From contig JAJFTF010000031.1 of NCBI GenBank assembly GCA_021373185.1, positions 62,001-126,000 of the forward strand: a DNA stretch of 64,000 nt, read 5' to 3'. The translations under genes were made by a program, and so were the position numbers. Every line of letters begins with the position of its first letter. The first letter of the stretch is position 1. Below the pieces are notes generated by a model that searched no databases, was not told where the DNA came from, and saw only the letters and a program-made list of their open reading frames with translations. The stretch comes from Betaproteobacteria bacterium. GTDB taxonomy: Bacteria > Pseudomonadota > Gammaproteobacteria > Burkholderiales > Sulfuricellaceae. This document shows positions 1-9,339 of the stretch, in pieces.

Positions 1-497
1 GGGCGATTCTGACCAATAACTCAGAACTTGCGCGCCATGCCAAGCACCTGACTACCACTGCTAAGCTGCCGCATGCGTGGGAATACCGGCACGACGAAAT
101 TGGTTACAATTACCGCCTGCCAAACCTGAACGCGGCCTTGGGCTGCGCACAGTTGGAGCAATTGCCCATGATGCTTGTTGCAAAAAGGGCTTTGTTTGAG
201 CGTTACCAAGCGGCCTTTGCGCCAGTGGCGGGCGTTAAATTGATGGCGGAGCCCGAGCAATGTCAAAGTAATTATTGGTTGCAGACACTGTTGCTGGACG
301 CTGAACAAGCGAATCAGCGCGACTCTATATTAAAGGTCACCAATGACGCTGGTTTCATGACTCGCCCCGCCTGGATTCTGATGCACGAGTTAACGCCGTT
401 CAAAGATTGTCCGCGCATGGATCTGGCTGGTGCACAATCGTTGTCGCAGCGTTTGATTAATATTCCGAGCAGTTCTAGTTTAATATGGCAAAATTAA
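1..497 (+). CDS. legC: LegC-type PLP aminotransferase, 3' end
   Basis: This is the last ~164 residues of a DegT/DnrJ/EryC1-family aminotransferase; the open frame runs in from the left edge (codons begin at base 3), so the catalytic lysine lies outside. The visible part has the family's GYNYRLPNLNAALG segment, which packs the PLP site, and the usual C-terminal domain. In legionaminic acid pathways LegC puts the 4-amino group on a UDP-4-keto-6-deoxy sugar. The assignment to LegC rather than another DegT enzyme rests on the neighbouring NeuB and NeuC homologues. The stop overlaps the next start by 13 bp. Confidence 0.8.
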   Translation, partial: AILTNNSELARHAKHLTTTAKLPHAWEYRHDEIGYNYRLPNLNAALGCAQLEQLPMMLVAKRALFERYQAAFAPVAGVKLMAEPEQCQSNYWLQTLLLDAEQANQRDSILKVTNDAGFMTRPAWILMHELTPFKDCPRMDLAGAQSLSQRLINIPSSSSLIWQN

Positions 498-1378
498 AAA
501 TTGGTTATTTTGCAGATGGCCCTTGGTCTCATCAAGCGTTGGCTAACTTGCTTTCAGACGAAACATTGCAAGTTGCTTTTATTTGTGCACGTGACGATAC
601 CCCAGACCTGATCCTAAAAGCCAAAGCTGCCGAAAGTGGTCTGGATTTCATTACGCATCCAAAAATCAACTCAGAAGAGTTTCTGGGCTGGATGAGCGGT
701 TACGAGTGCGATCTGTTCGTATCAATGTCATTCAATCAAATTTTTCGCAATGAGCTTATAAATCTACCCCGACTAAAAGCTATTAATTGTCATGCGGGCA
801 AGCTTCCATTTTACCGTGGGCGTAACATTCTTAACTGGGCGCTTATTAATGACGAAAAAGAGTTCGGGATAACGGTTCATTATGTTGATGAAGGCATAGA
901 TACCGGAGATATAATTGTACAAAAATGTTACCCGATTACAGATAAAGATGATTACGCTACATTGTTGGAGTGTGCATATGAGGGATGCGCAACTAATCTT
1001 TATGACGCAATTAAAGCTATTCAAAAAAATGATGTAATGCCTATCGCACAAAAAACTATTCATCCGATGGGGCTTTATTGTTCTGCCAGAATAGAAGGTG
1101 ATGAGCGGCTTGAATGGAACCAACAATCGCGCGATATCTTTAATTTCGTGAGGGCTCTTTGTCGTCCAGGACCAGAAGCGAGAACATTTCTTTGTCACAA
1201 AGAAATTAAAATCAACAGAGTTCAATATTTGCCAGATGCACCTAATTACAAAGGCATTCCAGGCGCTGTTGTGGGTGTTGAATCCGAGGCGTTTTTCGTA
1301 AAAACCGCAGATAGTTATATTAGGGTCACAGAATGGGACGGATATGCAAGGCCTCGCATAGGAGATCGTCTCAAATGA
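485..1378 (+). CDS. sugar N-formyltransferase (first of two)
   Basis: A 297-residue formyltransferase of the methionyl-tRNA/ArnA/VioF fold. The N10-formyl-THF catalytic triad is intact: N101, H103 and D139, with the 36-residue H-to-D spacing seen in Fmt and ArnA. An RGRNILNWAL segment and a Formyl_trans_C-like tail (RALCRPGPEA) follow. Gene position between an aminotransferase and NeuB argues for a sugar amine acceptor, not initiator tRNA. It likely formylates an amino group on the nonulosonic acid or its precursor. The stop and next start share ATGA at 1375-1378. Confidence 0.85.
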   Translation: MAKLKIGYFADGPWSHQALANLLSDETLQVAFICARDDTPDLILKAKAAESGLDFITHPKINSEEFLGWMSGYECDLFVSMSFNQIFRNELINLPRLKAINCHAGKLPFYRGRNILNWALINDEKEFGITVHYVDEGIDTGDIIVQKCYPITDKDDYATLLECAYEGCATNLYDAIKAIQKNDVMPIAQKTIHPMGLYCSARIEGDERLEWNQQSRDIFNFVRALCRPGPEARTFLCHKEIKINRVQYLPDAPNYKGIPGAVVGVESEAFFVKTADSYIRVTEWDGYARPRIGDRLK

Positions 1379-2376
1379 GAACACTCATCATTGCTGAAGC
1401 TGGCGTTAACCATAATGGCGACCTTGGGTTAGCTAAGCAGTTGATCGATGCGGCAGTTGAAGCGGGGGCGGATCTCGTCAAGTTCCAAACTTTTAGTGCC
1501 AATCGTCAGGTCACGCGCACCGCCCAAAAGGCGGACTACCAGATCCAGACCACAGATAGCAATGAATCCCAGCACGAAATGCTTCGCCGGCTGGAACTCA
1601 GCACTGAGATGCACAATGAGCTCATTGTGCACTGTGCAGCGCGCAACATTGGTTTTTTTTCCACCGGATTTGATATTGAGAGTGTTGATCTGCTGGTGAG
1701 CCTCGGTCAAGATCGTTTCAAGATTCCTTCCGGCGAGATCACCAACCTGCCGTACCTGCGCCATATCGGTCGACTTGGCAAAGCCGTCATACTTTCCACC
1801 GGCATGGCGACGCTGGGCGAGATTGAGGCGGCAATCGACGTGCTCGAGCAGGCCGGTACGCCGCGTGCCAACATTACAGTGCTGCATTGCACCACCGAAT
1901 ACCCTACACCCATGGCAGAAGTAAACCTGCGCGCCATGCAGAGCATTCATGCGGCCTTTGGCGTAGCGGTAGGTTATTCCGACCATACGCCCGGCATCGA
2001 GGTGGCGATTGCTGCGGTGGCGCTGGGCGCTTCCGTCATCGAGAAGCACTTTACCCTGGACCGCAACCTGCCAGGCCCCGACCACAAAGCCAGCCTTGAG
2101 CCAGAAGATCTCAAGGCCATGGTCGCAGCCATTCGCAACATTGAAATCGCGTTGGGTGACGGCATCAAGCGCCTTACCCCAAGCGAAGCCAGGAACAAAC
2201 CGGTTGTCCGTAAATCACTGGTGGCCAGCCAAACAATTAAAGCGGGTGAGGTCTTCAGCGCACAGAACATTACCGCTAAGCGACCCGGAACGGGCATCTC
2301 CCCAATGCGCTGGGATGAAGTCATTGTCCGCACTGCGCCTCGTGATTTTGCGGCAGATGAGTTGGTCGAACTATGA
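1375..2376 (+). CDS. legI: NeuB-family nonulosonic acid synthase (LegI-like)
   Basis: A 333-residue NeuB homologue that condenses PEP with a 6-carbon amino sugar to form a 9-carbon acid. Motifs: AEAGVNHNGD (8-17), KFQTF (36-40), GYSDHTPG, and the EKHFTLDRNLPGPDHKAS metal/substrate segment; a C-terminal SAF (antifreeze-like) domain covers about the last 60 residues. The ATG at 1375 is preferred over an upstream frame start at 1333 because it has AGGAGAT just upstream and the ATGA overlap. With LegG next door, N,N'-diacetyllegionaminate synthase is the best reading; a sialic acid synthase is the alternative. Confidence 0.9.
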   Translation: MRTLIIAEAGVNHNGDLGLAKQLIDAAVEAGADLVKFQTFSANRQVTRTAQKADYQIQTTDSNESQHEMLRRLELSTEMHNELIVHCAARNIGFFSTGFDIESVDLLVSLGQDRFKIPSGEITNLPYLRHIGRLGKAVILSTGMATLGEIEAAIDVLEQAGTPRANITVLHCTTEYPTPMAEVNLRAMQSIHAAFGVAVGYSDHTPGIEVAIAAVALGASVIEKHFTLDRNLPGPDHKASLEPEDLKAMVAAIRNIEIALGDGIKRLTPSEARNKPVVRKSLVASQTIKAGEVFSAQNITAKRPGTGISPMRWDEVIVRTAPRDFAADELVEL

Positions 2377-3542
2377 CCCGCAAGATTTGCGTCATCACTG
2401 GCACCCGCGCCGAATATGGCCTACTGCGCTGGGTTATGCAGGGCATTAAGGACGATCCTGAGCTAACGCTACAGATCATTGTGACCGGTATGCACCTGTC
2501 GCCTGAATTCGGCCTGACCTATCGCGAGATTGAGCAAGATGGGTTTCAGATAGACCGCAAGGTCGAAATGCTGACTAGCTCAGACACGTCCGTGGGCATC
2601 GCCAAATCCATGGGTTTGGGGTTGATTGGTTTTGCCGATGCGTTGAACGAATTGAGTCCGGATTTGATCATTGTACTCGGCGACCGTTTCGAGATTTTTG
2701 CAGCGGTGGCCGCTGCCCTGGTTGCCCGCATACCGATTGCGCACTTGCATGGCGGTGAGGCAACGGAAGGTCTGATTGACGAAGCAATTCGGCATTCGAT
2801 TACAAAGATGTCGCATCTACATTTCGTCGCGGCAGAAGAATACCGCCGGCGCGTGATCCAGTTGGGCGAACAGCCTGAACGTGTTTTTCTAGTGGGTGGC
2901 CTCGGCATTGACAACATCAAACGCCTGAAGCTTCTTGATAGAGTGGAACTTGAGGTTTCGCTTGACTTCAAACTTGGCAAAAAAAACCTGCTGATAACCT
3001 TTCATCCGGTTACGCTTGAAACGGCAACCGCCGCAGACCAGATGGCAGAGTTGTTGGCAGCTTTGGCCGAACTAAAGGATGCACAGCTTATCTTTACTCT
3101 TCCAAACGCCGATACCGATGGTCGGGTTCTAATCGGGATGGTTGAGCAATTCGTTGCCCAGCACCCCAACGCTCGAGCCTACGGCTCCCTTGGACAACTG
3201 CGCTATTTGTCCTGCATTGCCCATGTTGATGGAGTGTTAGGAAACTCTTCCAGCGGCTTGCTAGAAGTTCCAAGTTTTAGGAAAGGGACGATCAATATCG
3301 GCGATCGACAGCGGGGGCGATTACAGGCCGCAAGCGTGATCAATTGCGAGCCGACTCGTCAGGATATTGCAGTTGCCTTGGGAAGGCTTTATGACGCCGC
3401 TTTCCAAGCGAGTTTGAGTCAGGTGTGTAACCCCTACGGGGAGGGTGGGGCAAGTGAAAAAATCATCGCCGCTATTAAATCCACTTCACTTGATAGCGTA
3501 CTTAAAAAACGCTTTTATAATTCTGACAACTTATGCGCATAG
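2373..3542 (+). CDS. legG: UDP-GlcNAc-type hydrolysing 2-epimerase (LegG/NeuC)
   Basis: A 389-residue GT-B-fold hydrolysing epimerase that inverts C2 and releases UDP, giving the NeuB substrate. Visible motifs are TGTRAEYG (9-16), GDRFE (103-107), HLHGGE (124-129), RHSITKMSHLHF (140-151) and GNSSSGLLE (about 290-298), all typical of NeuC/WecB. It overlaps the synthase by 4 bp. Placement beside LegI and a PtmE-like nucleotidyltransferase favours the legionaminic (LegG) over the sialic (NeuC) substrate. Confidence 0.9.
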   Translation: MTRKICVITGTRAEYGLLRWVMQGIKDDPELTLQIIVTGMHLSPEFGLTYREIEQDGFQIDRKVEMLTSSDTSVGIAKSMGLGLIGFADALNELSPDLIIVLGDRFEIFAAVAAALVARIPIAHLHGGEATEGLIDEAIRHSITKMSHLHFVAAEEYRRRVIQLGEQPERVFLVGGLGIDNIKRLKLLDRVELEVSLDFKLGKKNLLITFHPVTLETATAADQMAELLAALAELKDAQLIFTLPNADTDGRVLIGMVEQFVAQHPNARAYGSLGQLRYLSCIAHVDGVLGNSSSGLLEVPSFRKGTINIGDRQRGRLQAASVINCEPTRQDIAVALGRLYDAAFQASLSQVCNPYGEGGASEKIIAAIKSTSLDSVLKKRFYNSDNLCA

Positions 3543-4414
3543 TATTTATTGGTACGGTTGAGTTTTCTTTGCACGCGTTAGAGTGCCTGCTGGCCATGAA
3601 TGCGGAAATTGTGGGGGTGTGTACTTTACAAGAATCCAAATTCAACGCCGACCATGTTGATCTTAGTGCTGTTAGTGCCGCGCATGGAATCCCTTGGCTT
3701 TATGTGGAAGATGTCAATTCAGAGGAAACCTTGGGTTGGATTCAGGATAAATCACCAGATGTCATCTTTTGCTTTGGTTGGCCAAGATTGCTAAAACAAG
3801 ACCTGTTAAGATTAACGCCTTTGGGTGTTATTGGTTTCCATCCGACGGCATTGCCCGCCAACCGCGGTCGGCATCCGCTAATTTGGACATTGGTCTTGGG
3901 GCTTGAGAAAACGGCGTCTACGTTTTTCTTCATGGATGCAGAGGCCGATAGTGGTGATATTCTTTCCCAGCGCGAAATTATCATTGATCATGAAGATGAT
4001 GCCCGAATTCTTTATAATAAAACGATAAAATCCGCGTTAGAACAAATTGAAGAATTTGTTCCCCAACTCGCCGCAGGAGCGTTTCAGCGGCGCAAGCAGG
4101 ATCGGCTGCTTGCAAATACATGGCGCAAGCGGGGCCACGCAGATGGGGAAATTGATTGGCGCATGTCTGCGCATTCAATTCATAATTTGGTGCGTGGGTT
4201 AGCCAAGCCATATATTGGAGCTCATTTCATTGTGGACGGGCAAGAAATCAAAGTTTGGAAAACTGTGGTGGTTAGAGATGTTCCCAGTAATATAGAGCCT
4301 GGTAAAGTGCTAAACCAAACTGGTTCCAACTTTGTTATAAAATGCGGCGAAGATGCGATTTGTCTTTTGAATACGGAGCCATTATTTGAACCAATTGTTG
4401 GTGGCTACCTATGA
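3533..4414 (+). CDS. formyltransferase-family protein (second copy, Asn replaced)
   Basis: A 293-residue formyltransferase-like protein. The segment GFHPTALPANRGRHPLIW (101-118) keeps H103, and D139 follows with the normal spacing, but the catalytic Asn of the triad is G101. The C-terminal domain is recognisable (GEIDWRMSAHSIHNLVRGLA). It overlaps LegG by 10 bp and the deacetylase by 4 bp, so it is made with them. It is a paralogue of the gene at 485 rather than a tandem copy, as sequence similarity is low. It either formylates by a modified active site or binds folate or sugar without the same chemistry. Confidence 0.8.
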   Translation: MRIVFIGTVEFSLHALECLLAMNAEIVGVCTLQESKFNADHVDLSAVSAAHGIPWLYVEDVNSEETLGWIQDKSPDVIFCFGWPRLLKQDLLRLTPLGVIGFHPTALPANRGRHPLIWTLVLGLEKTASTFFFMDAEADSGDILSQREIIIDHEDDARILYNKTIKSALEQIEEFVPQLAAGAFQRRKQDRLLANTWRKRGHADGEIDWRMSAHSIHNLVRGLAKPYIGAHFIVDGQEIKVWKTVVVRDVPSNIEPGKVLNQTGSNFVIKCGEDAICLLNTEPLFEPIVGGYL

Positions 4415-5073
4415 AAACCATAGTTATTGCCCCTCACCCGGACGACGAAGTTCTTGGCGTTGGTGGAACACTCCTGCGGCGCAAAGCCGAAGGCGCAAAA
4501 GTGGCTTGGCTGATTGTGACTGCTATCTCGGTTGAATATGGCTGGCGTGTGGAGAAAGTAACGCAACGGTCAGACGAGATCAAGCGGATTACGGAATTGT
4601 TTGGTTTTGATGATGTGTTTGCTCTCAATTTCCCGGCCACTCGGCTTGACCAAGTGCCGATGAGTGATTTGGTTGCCGGGGTTTCAGATGCCTTCAGGAT
4701 ATTTGAACCGGAAGAAGTATTTGTGCCCCATCCATCGGATGTTCACACTGATCACCGGATTGTGTTCGATGCGGTTTCAAGCTGTACGAAATGGTTTCGT
4801 TATCCCTCGGTTAAACGCGTTCTGGCCTATGAAACAATTTCTGAAACAGATTTCGGCTTGGGTGCCGATCGGGGCTTTCGTCCAAATGTGTTCGTCAATA
4901 TTGAGCCATTCCTTAACAATAAATTGCGGGCAATGGACATTTACGCATCAGAGCTTGGGGCATTCCCGTTCCCTCGCAGTCATGAGGCAATTCGGGCGCT
5001 TGCCACGCTACGTGGCGCGACATCAGGTTTTAAAGCCGCTGAGGCATTTGAGTTGTTGCGGGAAAGGGCGTAG
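4411..5073 (+). CDS. PIG-L/LmbE-family N-deacetylase
   Basis: A 220-residue zinc-dependent de-N-acetylase. Metal-binding motifs are PHPDDE (8-13) and HPSDVHTDH (107-115). The family removes N-acetyl groups from GlcNAc-linked and similar substrates. Sitting between two formyltransferase genes and a nucleotidyltransferase, it may free an amine that is then formylated; this is inference. The start ATG overlaps the previous stop (ATGA at 4411). Confidence 0.88.
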   Translation: MKTIVIAPHPDDEVLGVGGTLLRRKAEGAKVAWLIVTAISVEYGWRVEKVTQRSDEIKRITELFGFDDVFALNFPATRLDQVPMSDLVAGVSDAFRIFEPEEVFVPHPSDVHTDHRIVFDAVSSCTKWFRYPSVKRVLAYETISETDFGLGADRGFRPNVFVNIEPFLNNKLRAMDIYASELGAFPFPRSHEAIRALATLRGATSGFKAAEAFELLRERA

Positions 5074-5088
5074 CCAGGAAGGTCAGTG

Positions 5089-6156
5089 ATGATTGCCACG
5101 AATAGTAACTCTTTGTCCGAAGACCGCTGGCGCCAAGCGATCCTCCCCGCTAATGCCACCATACAACAGGCTATCCACAACCTGGATGCAGTCGCCATTC
5201 AGATTGCGTTAGTGGTGTCAAATGATGATATCTTGCTCGGAACCATTACTGATGGTGATATCCGGCGTGGGTTGCTGCGTGGTTTGGATATCAACAGTTC
5301 AATCGAAGGTATTATTCATCGCGACCCATTGGTTGTTCCACCGAAGTTGGGGCGTGACACAGTACTTCAGCTTATGCAGGCCAATCAGATTCACCAGTTG
5401 CCGGTGGTTGACGAAAGCCGGCGTGTGTTGGGGCTTCATCTGTGGGGTGAGCTAGTTGCCCCGCGACGGCACCAAAATACTATGGTCATTATGGCGGGCG
5501 GTCAAGGTACTCGCTTGCGCCCTTATACTGAGAATTGCCCGAAGCCCCTTTTAAAAATAGGTGGTAAGCCAATGCTGGAACATATTATCGAGCGTTCGCG
5601 GGCGGAAGGTTTCCAGCATTTCATAATAGCTATCCACTATCTTGGCCACATGATCGAAGACTATTTCGGCGATGGCAGCCGCTGGCAGGTTAAAATCGAC
5701 TATCTACGTGAAAATGCACCTTTGGGAACCGCCGGTGCAATCAGTTTGCTTCACTCGCGACCAGAAATGCCATTTTTGGTTTCCAATGGTGATGTGCTAA
5801 CGGATATTCGCTATGGTGAACTGCTCGATTTTCACTGTTACCATAATGCTGCGGCTACTATGGCTGTGCGTCTCCACGAGTGGCAGCACCCTTTTGGTGT
5901 TGTGCGCACCAAGGGTGTGGACATTATTGGCTTTGAAGAAAAACCCATCGCTCGTAGCCATATTAATGCGGGAATCTATGTGTTGGAACCCGGCGTGCTT
6001 GAGGCGCTGGAAGACGGTGAGCACTGTGATATGCCAACATTATTCGGCCGTCTGCAAGAGCGAGGTCAACGTACTATTGTTTACCCAATGCACGAGCCCT
6101 GGTTGGATGTGGGGCATAAAGAAGAATTTGAAATGGCAAATTTACTTTCCTTATAA
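5089..6156 (+). CDS. ptmE: CBS-domain sugar-phosphate nucleotidyltransferase (PtmE-like)
   Basis: A 355-residue protein with two N-terminal CBS repeats (about 10-125) fused to an NTP_transferase domain that starts at residue 132 with MAGGQGTRLRPYT and the KP of CPKPLLKIGG. This architecture matches Campylobacter PtmE, which makes GDP-glucosamine for legionaminic acid. The ATG at 5089 sits 6 nt after AGGAAGG; a GTG one codon upstream is also possible. It explains where the GDP-linked precursor of the Leg route would come from. Confidence 0.85.
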   Translation: MIATNSNSLSEDRWRQAILPANATIQQAIHNLDAVAIQIALVVSNDDILLGTITDGDIRRGLLRGLDINSSIEGIIHRDPLVVPPKLGRDTVLQLMQANQIHQLPVVDESRRVLGLHLWGELVAPRRHQNTMVIMAGGQGTRLRPYTENCPKPLLKIGGKPMLEHIIERSRAEGFQHFIIAIHYLGHMIEDYFGDGSRWQVKIDYLRENAPLGTAGAISLLHSRPEMPFLVSNGDVLTDIRYGELLDFHCYHNAAATMAVRLHEWQHPFGVVRTKGVDIIGFEEKPIARSHINAGIYVLEPGVLEALEDGEHCDMPTLFGRLQERGQRTIVYPMHEPWLDVGHKEEFEMANLLSL

Positions 6157-6217
6157 GCCAACGGAAAAAGATGATTACAAGTGAGTGAAAAAATGGATAT
6201 TCTACGTAGGTTAAAAT

Positions 6218-7210
6218 ATGCAAAAACATAGAGCTGCTGTTATCGGTCTTGGTCAGGCGGGGTCACGGTTTGATGAGGAGCCGCGAGGAAGCGTATGGTC
6301 GCATGTTGGTGCATATCTTGCGTTAAAAGAACGGTATGAATTAGTGGGAGGGGTTGATGTTGATCGGGGAAATTTGGAGGCATTTGCAAAAAGATGCCCG
6401 TCAATTTCCAAATATTTATCCGTGAGTGAACTAATGGGCAGTGAACGCCCTGACGTTGTGAGCATTGCAACCCCCTCTGGAGTGCGGGTTGAGGTGATCG
6501 ATGAGTTGCTAAATAAGTTTCCGCCCAAACTTGTCATTTGCGAAAAGCCGCTTGCTACAGACATTAGCGCTAGGCAACGACTTGTGGATCAATGTAAGAA
6601 AAAAAATGTAATTTTGCTTGTTCATTATAATCGTCGGTATAACCCAGTTTATCAGGCAATGTTCAAAGCTATTAGCGAAGGGCTGATCGGTGATGTGACA
6701 AGTATTACCATTCGCTGTCCGAATCGTCTGTGGAGCATAGGGTCGCACGCGTTTGACTTACTGTTTTACTTGAGCGGCGAGCTTCCCTTGAGTTGGCGGG
6801 CCTTGCCTTTACCTGGCCTAGAGGATGGTGAGCCGGCGGTAGATTTTATTTGCACTTTCCCATCAGGACGCGTCGGAAGAGTGTCTATCCAGGGGGGAAA
6901 GAACATTCTGATTTTTGAGGCCGATGTAATTGGAACTAAAGGGCGCCTTACTGTTGTTGATAATGGAGCCAAGCTAACACATATTCCTTTTAGGAGGTCG
7001 CGCCAATATCAGGGATATTGGGTTCAGGGGCGAGCGCGTAGGATAACGGGCGCAGTCAAAGGCGATTCCACGTTTATTTCCATCGTGCGCGAAGCGGCAG
7101 ATATATTGGACAACGGACGGTACCCAACTTGCACCGGGGAAATGGCATTGCAATCTGAGCTGATATTGGATCAGCTAAATCTTGAGGCGAAGGGAATCGT
7201 GCATGAATAA
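6218..7210 (+). CDS. Gfo/Idh/MocA-family oxidoreductase
   Basis: A 330-residue NAD(P)-dependent sugar oxidoreductase. It has the N-terminal Rossmann motif GLGQAG (10-15), the family EKP motif (109-111), and a C-terminal alpha/beta domain. Members oxidise a sugar hydroxyl, often at C3, before transamination. The aminotransferase that overlaps its 3' end is the natural partner. The same two-gene order recurs at 26050-28298. PtmF-type oxidation in legionaminic acid assembly is possible but not shown. Confidence 0.85.
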   Translation: MQKHRAAVIGLGQAGSRFDEEPRGSVWSHVGAYLALKERYELVGGVDVDRGNLEAFAKRCPSISKYLSVSELMGSERPDVVSIATPSGVRVEVIDELLNKFPPKLVICEKPLATDISARQRLVDQCKKKNVILLVHYNRRYNPVYQAMFKAISEGLIGDVTSITIRCPNRLWSIGSHAFDLLFYLSGELPLSWRALPLPGLEDGEPAVDFICTFPSGRVGRVSIQGGKNILIFEADVIGTKGRLTVVDNGAKLTHIPFRRSRQYQGYWVQGRARRITGAVKGDSTFISIVREAADILDNGRYPTCTGEMALQSELILDQLNLEAKGIVHE

Positions 7211-8603
7211 GCAAATACCAGCCATTCTCGGTGGTAGCCCCACTCGAACGCGACCATTTTTTGTTGGTCCGATGGTGGATGAAGATGAAGAGCGGTATGT
7301 GCTCGATGCTATCCGGGAGCATAATTTTTCCCGTTATATTGGGGCGTATTCGCCCGACATCGAAATGACGCTTCGCATGACCAGCGAAGATGCGGCAAAA
7401 ATAAATGCACCTTGGCATTTTTTGGGTGGGCCTGGAGTGAGAAGTTTTGCTGCAGAATTTGCAAATAAAATGGGAGTGGATTACGCAATTCCCGTTAACT
7501 CGGCAACATCAGGGCTTTCGGTTGCCTTGGCTGCTTGCGGGGTCGGAGCAGGGGACGAGGTTATAGTCCCTGGGCTGTCATTTGGCGCAACAGGCGCGGC
7601 AGTTTTACTGTTTAACTCGATCCCGGTATTTGTAGATGTGGATCCTCAAACATTTTGCATTGCTCCGGGAGAAATAGAGAAAGCCATTACAGAAAAAACT
7701 AAAGCGATTTTGGTTGTGCATTTGCTCGGTAATGTTTGTGATATGGCCGCAATAATGGATATTGCACGCCGCCACCGCTTGAGTGTGATTGAAGATTGCG
7801 CTCAGGCGCCGGGGGCAAAGTGGCGTGAAAAATTTGTCGGATCCATAGGCGATGCAGGGGTGTTTAGCTTCCAGCAATCTAAGAACATTATGACTGGCGA
7901 GGGAGGAATGATTATTACCAACGACCCTGAAGTCGCTCGCAAGTGCCGCCTAATTTCCAATCACGGTGAGATGGTAATGCAGGACTCAAATACCGATGAT
8001 GAGTTGGTGAATGTAGTGGGTTGCAATTTTCGCTTGCCAGAACTCTGTGCCGCGCTAGGTCGGGCGCAACTTAAAAAACTAGATAGAGTCAATGCTTGGC
8101 GTAATGGGAATGCCCAGTTTTTAATTGATGAAATTGGGAAGATTCCCGGTTTCACGCCACCCTATGTTGATCAGGATGTAGAGTGGGTTTGCCATGTGCT
8201 GTCGTTTCTTTATGACGAGAGCGTAGTGGGCATCCCTAGGGAAGTATTCGTTGCGGCATTAAGGGCAGAGGGGATTCCCGTTGGCACGGGCTATGTAAGA
8301 GGTATGTATGAAGCCCCTATTTTTTTGCGTCGAATAGCATTTGGTCGTGGAGGATCCCCGTGGACTGATGGCAACTCACCAAGTGCCGTGACTTATTCTA
8401 AAGATCAGTGCCCCGTTATCTCTAAGCTGATCAATGAGCAATTCATTTGGTTCTATCACATAGCTCATCCATCAACGGCAGAGGATATGCTGGACATCGT
8501 TAATGCCATAAGAAAACTGGTCGCTGCCATTCCGTTGCTAATTGAACATCAAAAGGAAATAATGAATGCTGGCGATACCCAAAAAAGTCAGGGGAGGCTG
8601 TAA
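7203..8603 (+). CDS. DegT/DnrJ/EryC1-family aminotransferase
   Basis: A 466-residue PLP enzyme, longer than the usual ~380 residues. The Schiff-base lysine is K227 in FSFQQSKNIMTGEGG, and EDCAQAPGAKW precedes it. The ATG at 7203 is chosen because it overlaps the oxidoreductase stop; a TTG at 7182 is less likely. It most likely aminates the keto sugar produced by the preceding gene. It ends immediately before the cytidylyltransferase. Confidence 0.87.
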   Translation: MNKQIPAILGGSPTRTRPFFVGPMVDEDEERYVLDAIREHNFSRYIGAYSPDIEMTLRMTSEDAAKINAPWHFLGGPGVRSFAAEFANKMGVDYAIPVNSATSGLSVALAACGVGAGDEVIVPGLSFGATGAAVLLFNSIPVFVDVDPQTFCIAPGEIEKAITEKTKAILVVHLLGNVCDMAAIMDIARRHRLSVIEDCAQAPGAKWREKFVGSIGDAGVFSFQQSKNIMTGEGGMIITNDPEVARKCRLISNHGEMVMQDSNTDDELVNVVGCNFRLPELCAALGRAQLKKLDRVNAWRNGNAQFLIDEIGKIPGFTPPYVDQDVEWVCHVLSFLYDESVVGIPREVFVAALRAEGIPVGTGYVRGMYEAPIFLRRIAFGRGGSPWTDGNSPSAVTYSKDQCPVISKLINEQFIWFYHIAHPSTAEDMLDIVNAIRKLVAAIPLLIEHQKEIMNAGDTQKSQGRL

Positions 8604-9314
8604 ATGAAATATAAAAATGTAGTTGCCGTTATTCATGCCAGGGGTGGGTCAGTTCGAGTGCCTATGAAAAATATCAGGCTATTACATGGTAAGCCGCTGA
8701 TTGTCTGGACTATTGAGGCCGCGATAAACAGTAATTGTGGGCGCGTGATTGTATCGACAGATCATGATGAAATAGCCGAAATTTCAAAAAAAGCTGGCGC
8801 TGATGTGCCATTTCGGCGGCCACCTGATATTTCAAAAGATGTGGCATCCGAGCTTGTTACCCAACATGCGATCTCGTTTCATGAGAATGAGCTAGGGGAA
8901 AAGGTCGATATTGCCGTGACCATCCAACCGACAACTCCATTTTTGACGGCAGATGATATAAATGGCTGTGTGGATATGTTAATGGCAGATAACAACCTTG
9001 AGTCGTGCTTTACCGCTGGGCCGGTACACCAGCGCCCAGAATGGATGTTTCATCGAGATGAAAATGGACATGCAAAGAAATATATTGCAGGGTTGTTGCA
9101 AGGTGATATGGGTATTAGTCAATTATTGCCGCCTCTCTGGCACCCCAATGGGGGTGCTTATGCAACACGGAGACAAACATTGTTTGGTCAGAATGTCCTA
9201 ATTGGCGAGTCTTGTGGAATTCAAAAGATGACTGATATGGCGTCGGTTGATATTGATAATGAAATAGATTTTGTAATCGCTGAAGCGGTGGCAAAAAAAC
9301 TTGGGTTATCTTGA
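8604..9314 (+). CDS. legF: CMP-nonulosonate cytidylyltransferase (NeuA/LegF type)
   Basis: A 236-residue acylneuraminate cytidylyltransferase. The N-terminal HARGGSVRVPMKNIR segment is the CTP-binding signature (usually RxGSKRxPxKN), and VTIQPTTPFLTADD is the family's second motif. It would load the finished acid onto CMP for transfer, closing the region A pathway. The start follows the previous stop directly (TAAATG), with GGGGAGG upstream. Confidence 0.88.
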   Translation: MKYKNVVAVIHARGGSVRVPMKNIRLLHGKPLIVWTIEAAINSNCGRVIVSTDHDEIAEISKKAGADVPFRRPPDISKDVASELVTQHAISFHENELGEKVDIAVTIQPTTPFLTADDINGCVDMLMADNNLESCFTAGPVHQRPEWMFHRDENGHAKKYIAGLLQGDMGISQLLPPLWHPNGGAYATRRQTLFGQNVLIGESCGIQKMTDMASVDIDNEIDFVIAEAVAKKLGLS

Positions 9315-9339
9315 TTTTTTATTTTTAAGGAGTGAAGAA

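Noticed and set aside
773-1384. Long - strand frame of 203 codons
   Set aside because: Antisense to the formyltransferase, with no recognisable motif.
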